A DNA stretch of 11,429 nucleotides from Asaia bogorensis (GTDB taxonomy: Bacteria; Pseudomonadota; Alphaproteobacteria; Acetobacterales; Acetobacteraceae), in contig CAMBXJ010000078.1 in the NCBI GenBank assembly GCA_945871455.1, forward strand, positions 1 to 11,429, given 5' to 3'. Of the stretch, positions 6,259 through 11,429 are shown piece after piece. How positions within the stretch are numbered: the stretch's first letter is position 1; each line of letters opens with the position of its first letter. The position numbers and the translations under genes are program-made. The notes beneath the pieces were generated by a model that saw only the letters and a list, made by a program, of their open reading frames with translations, made no database searches and was not told the origin of the DNA.

Positions 6259-9081
6259 TCAGTGAGCCTCTGCCCAGTTCTGACCCATCCCGGTTTCGAC
6301 CACCAGCGGCACGGACAGTGTCGCCGCGCTCTCCATCACCTGACGAACCAGATCGGCCAATGCGGCGGCTTCGTCTCCAGGTGCCTCGAACAACAACTCG
6401 TCGTGGACTTGCAGCAACAACCGGGACCGCGATCCGGCCGCGCGCATTACCGCCGGCAACCGGACCATGGCGCGCTTGATGATGTCCGCCGCGCCGCCCT
6501 GCAGAGGTGCATTGATCGCCTGGCGTTCGGCATAAGCCCGTCTGGCACCGTTCTTGTCGGCGATACCGGGAACCCAGCAGCGGCGGCCAAACGGGGTGGT
6601 GACATAGCCGAGCGCCTTGGCGTCTGCCTTGGTTTGGTCCATGTAGGAACGGATGCCGGGGTAACGCTGGAAGTAGCGATCGATGTAGACCCGGGCCTCA
6701 CCGGGACCGATGCCCAACTGGCGCGCCAGACCAAACCCGCTGATCCCATAGATGATGCCGAAATTGATCGCCTTCGCGCGCCGCCGGGTCATCGGGTCCA
6801 TGCCTGCCATGGGGACCCCGAACACCTCGCTTGCCGTGCGCGCGTGAATGTCCTCTCCGTTGGCGAAGCTTTCCTTCAACTGCGGGATATCGGCCACATG
6901 CGCGAGCAGCCGCAACTCGATCTGCGAGTAATCAGCGCTGACCAGCACATGGCCCGGTTCGGCGACGAAGGCACGACGGATGCGGCTGCCTTCCTCGGTG
7001 CGAACCGGGATGTTCTGCAAATTCGGGTCCGTGGAAGACAGCCGTCCGGTCGAGGCGATCGCCATCGCGAAACTGGTATGCACCCGCTTGGTGTCCGGAT
7101 TGATCTGCTGCACCAGGGCGTCGGCATAGGTCGATTTCAGTTTCTGCAACTGCCGCCATTCCAGGATGCGGGCCGGCAGATCGTGGCCCTGGTCGGACAG
7201 GGTTTGCAGCACCGACGAATCCGTCCCCCAGGCACCGGTCTTCATACGTTTGCCGCCCGGCAGGCCCATTTCGTCGAACAGTACTTCCCCGAGTTGCTTG
7301 GGACTGCCGACATTGAACGCGTGGCCGGCCAGACGATGGCAATCCTGCTCCATCACGGCCATGCGGCCCTCGAAATCGACCGACATGCGGCGCAGGTCGT
7401 CTTCGTCGACCTTGATGCCAGCGCGCTCCATATCCAGCAGGATCGGCAGCAGACGGCGTTCGACCTGTTCGTAGAGCGCCAGCGCACCGGCCTGGCGCAG
7501 GCGGGGGCGCAGGCTATCCCACAGGCGGAAGGTGACGTCGGCGTCTTCGGCGGCGTAGGCCGTCGCACGCTCGATCGGCACCTGGGCAAAAGGCAGGCGG
7601 TTGCGGCCGGTGCCGGTGACCTCATCGAAGCTGATTGGCGTGTGGCCGAAATGGAGTTGCGACAACTCGTCCAGGCCGTGACCATGCATGCCGGCTTCCT
7701 GCACATAGGAAATCAGCATCGAATCATCGATAGGACCCGCTGGCGGGAAGCCCGCTCGGCCCATAATCATCAGATCGAACTTGGCGTTCTGATAGATTTT
7801 CACCACGGAAGGGTCGGTAAGCAGCGGCCCCAGAACCTCGATCGCGACGGACAGAGGCAGTTGTTCGGCCAGGATCTCATGCGCGATCGGTACGTAGCAG
7901 GCCTGTCCGGCGGCTGTGGACAAGGACAAGCCGATCAACCGTGCGCGCATGGCGTCGAGGCCGTCGGTTTCGGTATCGACCGCAATGGCACCCGAACCGG
8001 TAGCACGGTCGATCCAGACTTGCAGGTCCTCCCGGGTCGTGACGGTCTGATAAGGCCCGAAACTGGACGCCGGCACGACCCGCGCACTGGTCTCCGCGGT
8101 CGCCGCGGGGGTTGCGGCCGTGCCAAGATCGGTTGGCGCTGCGGTTTTCGCCGCGGCGCCATCCAGCCCCAAGCGAGAAATTGTGCTGCGGAAACCCTGT
8201 TGCGTCAGCCAGGTCGCCAGCCGGACCGGATCCGATTGACGGACCACAAGGTCGGGAATGGGCTGAGGCAGGGGCGTGTCGATGCGCAGCAGCACCAGTT
8301 CACGAGAGATGCGGGCTCGGTCGGCATGCTCGATCAGCATGTCGCGTCGCTTGGACGCTTTCATGCCCGCGGCGGCGACCAGGACGGCTTCCAAATTGCC
8401 GTATTCGTTGATCAGTTGCGCCGCACCCTTCGGGCCGATACCGGGCACACCAGGGACGTTGTCAGTGGAATCTCCAATCAGCGCCTGCACCTCGACCATT
8501 TTGTCCGGGGTAACGCCGAATTTTTCAAACACTTCCGGCGGGCCGATCGGCTTCTGCTTGATCGGATCCAACATGCCGATGCCCGGCCGGATCAACTGCA
8601 TCAGATCCTTGTCGGAGGACACGATCGTGACCTCCCCACCGCTAGCGGCCGCCCGATGCGCATAGGCGGCGATCAGATCGTCGGCTTCCCAATCGGGCAG
8701 CTCGATCGCCGGTACGCCGAACGCCTCGGTCGCTTCTCGCACAAGAGCGAATTGCGGGATCAGTTCCTCGGGTGCCGGGGGACGGTTAGCCTTGTATGCC
8801 TCGTAGAGGCGGTTGCGGAAAGTCAGCCTTCCGGCGTCGAAAATCACCGCGATATGCGTGCCGACATGCTCCTTCAGCAGCTTCGCCAACATGTTGGTGA
8901 AGCCGAAGACCGCGTTCACCGGCGTTCCATCCGGCCGGGTCATGGGTGGAAGGGCGTGGAAGGCGCGGAAGATAAAGCCCGAGCCATCGACCAGGACCAG
9001 ATGCAGCCGTTCGTCGCGGCCCACCTGCTCGATATCGCCCGATCCGGTATCGCCCGACCCGGTATCGACCACCGCGATCAC
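6259..9081 (-). CDS. polA: DNA polymerase I, with 5' nuclease and proofreading domains
   Basis: A 940-residue Pol I (E. coli: 928) that fills gaps and removes RNA primers in replication and repair. 5' nuclease domain, about 26-310: D32 (LVDGSGF), D82 (VIFDAG), E132/D134/D135 (WEADDLI), D157/D159 (SSDKDL), D204/D207 (GDSTDNVPG). A short Ala/Thr-rich linker spans about 310-340. The 3'-5' exonuclease, about 345-530, has D369 and E371 (VDTETDG), D436 (NAKFDL) and Y509/D513 (YAAED), so proofreading looks intact. The polymerase, 545-940, has motif A DYSQIELR (D717), motif B R766/K770/F774/Y778 and motif C VHDE (H893, D894). The start is uncertain: the 9081 codon is GTG with no clear Shine-Dalgarno, and the first 25 residues include a duplicated DTGSG. 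GTG at 9072 or 9024 is also possible. It lies 37 bp downstream of zf-CHCC and is probably co-transcribed with it. Confidence 0.97.
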   Translation of the reverse strand: MIAVVDTGSGDTGSGDIEQVGRDERLHLVLVDGSGFIFRAFHALPPMTRPDGTPVNAVFGFTNMLAKLLKEHVGTHIAVIFDAGRLTFRNRLYEAYKANRPPAPEELIPQFALVREATEAFGVPAIELPDWEADDLIAAYAHRAAASGGEVTIVSSDKDLMQLIRPGIGMLDPIKQKPIGPPEVFEKFGVTPDKMVEVQALIGDSTDNVPGVPGIGPKGAAQLINEYGNLEAVLVAAAGMKASKRRDMLIEHADRARISRELVLLRIDTPLPQPIPDLVVRQSDPVRLATWLTQQGFRSTISRLGLDGAAAKTAAPTDLGTAATPAATAETSARVVPASSFGPYQTVTTREDLQVWIDRATGSGAIAVDTETDGLDAMRARLIGLSLSTAAGQACYVPIAHEILAEQLPLSVAIEVLGPLLTDPSVVKIYQNAKFDLMIMGRAGFPPAGPIDDSMLISYVQEAGMHGHGLDELSQLHFGHTPISFDEVTGTGRNRLPFAQVPIERATAYAAEDADVTFRLWDSLRPRLRQAGALALYEQVERRLLPILLDMERAGIKVDEDDLRRMSVDFEGRMAVMEQDCHRLAGHAFNVGSPKQLGEVLFDEMGLPGGKRMKTGAWGTDSSVLQTLSDQGHDLPARILEWRQLQKLKSTYADALVQQINPDTKRVHTSFAMAIASTGRLSSTDPNLQNIPVRTEEGSRIRRAFVAEPGHVLVSADYSQIELRLLAHVADIPQLKESFANGEDIHARTASEVFGVPMAGMDPMTRRRAKAINFGIIYGISGFGLARQLGIGPGEARVYIDRYFQRYPGIRSYMDQTKADAKALGYVTTPFGRRCWVPGIADKNGARRAYAERQAINAPLQGGAADIIKRAMVRLPAVMRAAGSRSRLLLQVHDELLFEAPGDEAAALADLVRQVMESAATLSVPLVVETGMGQNWAEAH
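9034..9063. repeat. 15-bp tandem duplication at the 5' end of polA
   Basis: Two 15-bp units (9034-9048 and 9049-9063), ATCGCCCGAYCCGGT, differ at one base. On the minus strand they encode the repeated DTGSG of the polA N-terminus, if translation does begin at 9081. Being a whole number of codons, the duplication keeps frame. Confidence 0.75.
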
Positions 9082-9118
9082 GGTCGCCGCGCTATCGACC
9101 CGCGGAGTCGCGGTGATG

Positions 9119-9316
9119 TCAGTGTCCGTGCCCGTGACCAGCTCCTGGGTTCAGGACATACAGTCGGGAACAATAGGGGCACAGAATTTCCTGTGCCTCG
9201 ATATGCAGGAAGACCCGAGGGTGACCCAGTGCACCATTGCCGCCATCGCAGGCGACAGTACGCTCGTTCACGGAAATCACCTCGGTGGGGGTCGTGCGGG
9301 CGGTGCCGTCCGGCAT
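9119..9316 (-). CDS. zf-CHCC zinc-finger protein
   Basis: A 65-residue protein with the zf-CHCC pattern: C23, H32, C46, C49 (spacing C-x8-H-x13-C-x2-C) in the context ACDGGNGALGHPRVFLHI and LCPYCSRLYVL. The same domain occurs in the mitochondrial complex I accessory subunit NDUFS6 and in small free-standing alphaproteobacterial proteins, where it binds Zn; the exact role of the bacterial form is not established. The C-terminus, GHGHGH, is histidine-rich and may add metal binding. The ATG at 9316 has GAGG six bases upstream, a clear ribosome site. It is first in a likely two-gene unit with polA and follows a good promoter at 9348-9375. Confidence 0.9.
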   Translation of the reverse strand: MPDGTARTTPTEVISVNERTVACDGGNGALGHPRVFLHIEAQEILCPYCSRLYVLNPGAGHGHGH

Positions 9317-9347
9317 CGGTGTCCTCTATGGTCGGGAGTGCGCGATG

Positions 9348-9375
9348 ATGATAGCGATACTGCGGATGCTTTCAA
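9348..9375 (-). promoter_or_regulatory. Sigma70-like promoter for zf-CHCC and polA
   Basis: On the minus strand TTGAAA (9370-9375) and TATCAT (9348-9353) are separated by 16 bases; each hexamer differs from consensus by one base. Transcription would begin near 9341, giving a leader of about 25 bases before the zf-CHCC ATG at 9316. This is the best -35/-10 pair I see in the window. Confidence 0.6.
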
Positions 9376-9388
9376 CCATGCCCCTGCG

Positions 9389-10369
9389 ATGCACCGCCTG
9401 ACCGCTGTTATTGTTATGGTTCTCGGCCTTGGAGGCTGCGCGACCCATTTGGCGCCACCGGGAGAAGCGACAACAATCCCTTCCGCCACCGCGGATGCCT
9501 TCGTGATGCGGGACGGTGCGCGCCTGCCGTATCGTGCGTGGTTGCCGGACCACGAACCGGACACCGTGATCCTGGCGCTACACGGGATGAACGATAGCCG
9601 CGATGCCTGGGAAATCCCTGGGCCGGCCTTCGCCCAGGCCGGGATTGCGGTGTTTGCCCCGGATCAGCGCGGTTTCGGCGCCAGTGAAACCCGGGCATTT
9701 TGGCCAGGGGCCGGTGGGTTGGTCGCCGATACCAGGGCGATGACCGAGATCCTGAGAGGACAGTTCCCGCGCGCCAGGCTCGTCCTGATGGGGGAAAGCA
9801 TGGGCGCGGCGGTCCTGATGGTGCTCGCTACCCAACCCGATGCGCCGCCCGACGTGCAATATGTCCTGATTGCGCCCGCGGTATGGGGGCGGGCAAAGAT
9901 GAACCCCTTGATGCGGGCCACCTTATGGGCCGCGGCTATAACAGTCCCCGGTCTGCGCCTGACCGGGCGCGGCCTGGTGCGCGTGACGGCAAGCGACAAT
10001 ATCGACGCCTTGCGGCGGCTTTCCACCAATCCGCTGACCATCAAGGGAACCCGCGTCGACGCGGTTCGGGGCCTTGTGGACTTGATGGATGCCGCCATGG
10101 CGTCAGCACCCCGATTCCAGGAGACCGCGCTGTTCCTGTATGGCGGACGCGACGAGTTGATCCCGCCCGAGGCAACCGCCGTGATCTGGAACGCGATGCC
10201 GCCCGGACCGGTGCGCGCGTTCTACCCCGACAGCTACCATCTCCCCCTCCGCGATCTGGGGCGGGCGACCCCGATCCACGACATTATCGCGTGGATCCGC
10301 CAACCGCGGGCACCCCTTCCGTCCGGCGGTGATCGAGCGGCGCAAGCCTGGCTTGGTCAGCTAGAGTGA
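9389..10369 (+). CDS. Lipoprotein alpha/beta hydrolase (serine aminopeptidase S33/Hydrolase_4 type)
   Basis: A 326-residue protein with a lipoprotein signal peptide (MHRLTAVIVMVLGLGGC: lipobox LGGC, lipidated Cys17). Residue 18 is Ala rather than Asp, so outer-membrane sorting is likely. The catalytic part is an alpha/beta hydrolase of the monoacylglycerol lipase-like group: oxyanion segment LALHGMNDS (62-70), PDQRGFGAS (91-99), nucleophile elbow GESMG with Ser137, Asp255 in YGGRDELIPP, and His284 in DSYHLPL. Together these complete a Ser-Asp-His triad. The segment 165-215 is the expected cap region. Family members cleave monoglycerides, lysolipids or other esters; the substrate here is unknown. 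I chose the ATG at 9389 because it gives an exact signal peptide; the frame is open upstream only as the shadow of polA. No strong Shine-Dalgarno is seen. It is divergent from zf-CHCC (72 bp) and ends in a stem-loop. Confidence 0.9.
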   Translation: MHRLTAVIVMVLGLGGCATHLAPPGEATTIPSATADAFVMRDGARLPYRAWLPDHEPDTVILALHGMNDSRDAWEIPGPAFAQAGIAVFAPDQRGFGASETRAFWPGAGGLVADTRAMTEILRGQFPRARLVLMGESMGAAVLMVLATQPDAPPDVQYVLIAPAVWGRAKMNPLMRATLWAAAITVPGLRLTGRGLVRVTASDNIDALRRLSTNPLTIKGTRVDAVRGLVDLMDAAMASAPRFQETALFLYGGRDELIPPEATAVIWNAMPPGPVRAFYPDSYHLPLRDLGRATPIHDIIAWIRQPRAPLPSGGDRAAQAWLGQLE

Positions 10370-10382
10370 CACCAACGCCCGC

Positions 10383-10403
10383 TGACCCATTCGTCATGGG
10401 TCA
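10383..10403 (+). terminator. Stem-loop after the lipoprotein hydrolase gene
   Basis: TGACCCAT (10383-10390), loop TCGTC, and ATGGGTCA (10396-10403) form a perfect 8-bp stem 13 bases past the stop codon at 10369. The position fits a terminator or mRNA-end hairpin, but the following bases (ACCGCAAG) contain no T-run. Confidence 0.45.
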
Positions 10404-10580
10404 ACCGCAAGATCTATCGTCGGGATGGGCGGCCCCGCGGCCTTACTTATCAGATGGTCGCACAGCCCTTGTTGAGCTTCCCCTCATTTTCGATGGCTCT
10501 CGCCGCGTTACCTGTCGGGAGGCTGGCTTTAGCCGGAGACACCACGGCATCCGCCGGCGGCGCCGGTTCACCAGGCTCTG

Positions 10581-10817
10581 CTTCGTGCCCTTCGTGCCTA
10601 CCATGAGAAATAGACCCCCCGGAATCCGAAAGAATGGCGGAAAACCAACATTTTCTACCATGGGGGTGCGGCCGCGACCGCTGGCTAACTTCGTGGTGAA
10701 AAAACTTCCAGCCCATCCGCCCGCACCGGCCCAAACAGCCGGCTCACCCAACGGATATTCAGGCGTCCTTACTCGACCACCGCTATTTTCCACCACGAAG
10801 GCACGAAGGACACGAAG
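10581..10817. repeat. CACGAAG inverted-end element, copy 1 (left end split)
   Basis: The core and right end (10690-10820) match 11018-11148 at 124 of 131 positions by my count. The right terminus (10786-10817) has three CACGAAG heptamers. At the left only CTTCGTGGTG is attached to the core, but the missing outer 18 bases stand at 10581-10598. Joining 10581-10598 to 10690 onward gives a left terminus that matches the right one at all but one base and one gap over 32 positions. The intervening 91 bp look like an insertion. There is no coding capacity and no transposase nearby. Confidence 0.75.
10599..10689. other. 91-bp segment splitting the left end of repeat copy 1
   Basis: This stretch separates two parts of an otherwise continuous inverted end. 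It starts with TACCATGAGAAA and has TTTTCTACCATGG at 10651-10663; the motif TACCATG recurs (10599, 10656), and CCATGAGAAA pairs imperfectly with TTTTCTACCATGG as a gapped inverted repeat. I see no clear target duplication at its borders. Confidence 0.4.
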
Positions 10818-10999
10818 AAGGAATGACCGTGACAGACGGGGGGCCGTATTCGCGGCGGGTGATCGGGTCAGCCACGGCAGTATATCGGACGCTCGGTCGC
10901 GATGTACAGGGAGGCGCCAAAGAGGCTTGCCCGCGCCGTGAACAGGCCCACGCCAGAAGCCTTTCATAGCGGGACCGTAGGCACCAACGTGCAGCAACC

Positions 11000-11145
11000 C
11001 TTCGTGATCTTCGTGCCTTCGTGGTGAAAAAACGTCCAGTCTATCCGCCCGCACCGGCACAAACAGCCGGCTCACCCAACGGATATTCAGGCGTCCTTAC
11101 TCGACCACCGCTATTTTCCACCACGAAGACACGAAGAGCACGAAG
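11000..11145. repeat. CACGAAG inverted-end element, copy 2 (intact)
   Basis: A 146-bp unit. Its left terminus 11000-11030 and right terminus 11114-11145 are inverted repeats with two mismatches and one gap. Each contains three CTTCGTG/CACGAAG heptamers spaced 8-9 bp apart, then GGTG and an A-run. The 80-bp interior holds a small CCGGC...GCCGG hairpin and is nearly identical to copy 1. CACGAAG strings of this type occur between genes in many bacteria as I recall; I know no accepted name for the family. Confidence 0.85.
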
Positions 11146-11302
11146 AAGCGAGATTGTGGCGGCGCGACGGGTGGTTTGGGTCGCCAAGCCGAATCCATGC
11201 ACTTCCAACAAATAGCGCTATAGCAGCCTTTCCGGTTGACCTTGCCCCGCCATGGTAACAGCCAAGGTTCCCCGGTCGCAATCGGTTTGCGCCGGAACGC
11301 AC

Positions 11303-11333
11303 GCGCATCGACTGGCGCATCGACTGGCGCATC
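11303..11333. repeat. 12-bp tandem repeat, 2.6 copies
   Basis: GCGCATCGACTG occurs at 11303-11314 and 11315-11326, followed by a partial GCGCATC (11327-11333). It is a minor satellite in non-coding DNA. Confidence 0.75.
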
Positions 11334-11349
11334 ACGCTCCAGCGGCCCA

Positions 11350-11377
11350 GGCCCGGCCACGACCGGCCACTCGGGCC
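11350..11377 (-). terminator. GC-rich dyad past the FAD oxidase stop, possible terminator
   Basis: GGCCCG (11350-11355) pairs with CGGGCC (11372-11377), and inner GGCC blocks can extend the stem. It begins nine bases beyond the minus-strand stop at 11386. No T-run follows, so it is tentative. Confidence 0.3.
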
Positions 11378-11385
11378 GTTTGGGT

Positions 11386-11429
11386 TCAGGGCAGCACCTT
11401 CCCGGGGTTCATCCGGTTTGTCGGATCCA
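11386..11429 (-). CDS. C-terminus of a probable GlcD-type FAD-linked oxidase (partial)
   Basis: The last 13 full codons of a minus-strand gene that enters from beyond the right edge; the visible residues are DPTNRMNPGKVLP followed by TGA. The D-P-x-x-x-M-N-P-G-K-x-L-P ending is the hallmark C-terminus of the FAD-linked oxidase C-terminal domain (glycolate oxidase GlcD, D-lactate dehydrogenase and relatives), flavoproteins that oxidise 2-hydroxy acids. Nothing more can be said about substrate from so short a piece. Confidence 0.75.
   Translation of the reverse strand, partial: DPTNRMNPGKVLP

Larger units (their letters stand above)
10370..11385. other. Gene-free region of about 1 kb dominated by CACGAAG repeat elements
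   Basis: No credible gene. The frames that stay open on either strand are translations of the repeat elements, with telltale runs such as RRHEDHEG and LRAFVV. Contents: a terminator-like hairpin (10383-10403), GC-rich unassigned DNA to 10580, repeat element 1 (10581-10817, interrupted), unassigned 10821-10999, repeat element 2 (11000-11145), unassigned sequence with a short tandem repeat (11303-11333), and a GC-rich dyad before the next stop codon. Confidence 0.75.

Noticed and set aside
6178..9348. Plus-strand open frame of more than 1000 codons across polA
   Set aside because: It is antisense to polA, whose domains and catalytic residues are unmistakable. The plus-strand translation is Arg/Gln/His-rich without motifs, a usual result of GC-rich codon use on the opposite strand.
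9317..9388. Plus-strand promoter for the lipoprotein hydrolase in the 72-bp divergent gap
   Set aside because: A GATACT-like -10 exists near 9356, but there is no matching -35, so I did not list it. The gene must have a promoter here or within zf-CHCC, but the sequence does not show it clearly.
10443..11075. Minus-strand frame of 210 codons in the right-hand intergenic region
   Set aside because: It runs through both repeat elements, and its only 'motifs' (RRHEDHEG, LRAFVVEN) are translations of the CACGAAG heptamers. No ribosome site or family resemblance.
10786..11148. Possible CRISPR array from the regularly spaced CACGAAG repeats
   Set aside because: The heptamers are spaced 8-9 bp with no spacers of normal length, and the larger repeats are inverted ends of a 146-bp element. 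There are no cas genes.

Overview
The window looks like ordinary chromosome from a high-GC alphaproteobacterium. The base composition is roughly two-thirds G+C by eye, codon use is GC-rich, and the greB, polA and zf-CHCC proteins read as alphaproteobacterial. A member of Acetobacteraceae/Rhodospirillales is my best guess. That placement is an inference from composition and protein style, not from a search.

Layout, left to right. (1) 81-2137, minus strand: a ThDP-dependent enzyme of the benzoylformate decarboxylase-like group, whose stop codon overlaps by one base the start of a small secreted four-cysteine protein. (2) 2254-2826, plus strand: a Uma2-family (PD-(D/E)XK-like) protein, divergent from the enzyme. 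(3) 2920-3354, minus: a stand-alone BLUF blue-light sensor, convergent with Uma2. (4) 3355-3863: about 500 bp without a gene, holding a nested palindromic repeat (3549-3684). (5) 3864-4406, minus: greB. (6) 4407-4863: a divergent intergenic region with a possible extended -10 promoter, leader hairpins and three 11-bp tandem repeats, upstream of (7) 4864-5865, plus: a YhbW-like flavin-dependent oxidoreductase. (8) 5866-6258: intergenic, little recognisable. (9) 6259-9316, minus: polA (full three-domain DNA polymerase I) preceded by a small zf-CHCC zinc-finger gene, with a good sigma70-like promoter upstream. (10) 9389-10369, plus: a lipoprotein alpha/beta hydrolase, divergent from the zf-CHCC/polA pair. 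(11) 10370-11385: about 1 kb without a gene, holding two copies of an element with inverted ends built from CACGAAG heptamers. (12) 11386-11429, minus: the extreme C-terminus of a probable GlcD-type FAD-linked oxidase running off the window.

The genes are mostly unrelated single units: DNA replication/repair (polA), transcription elongation (greB), flavin and ThDP metabolism, light sensing. The only convincing co-transcribed pairs are the ThDP enzyme with the small secreted protein, and zf-CHCC with polA. I find no CRISPR array, tRNA, rRNA, phage, transposase or toxin-antitoxin/defence island. I do not see an obvious new multi-gene system. The most interesting material is non-coding: the two families of structured repeats (3549-3684 and 10581-11145) and the leader of the flavin oxidoreductase gene.
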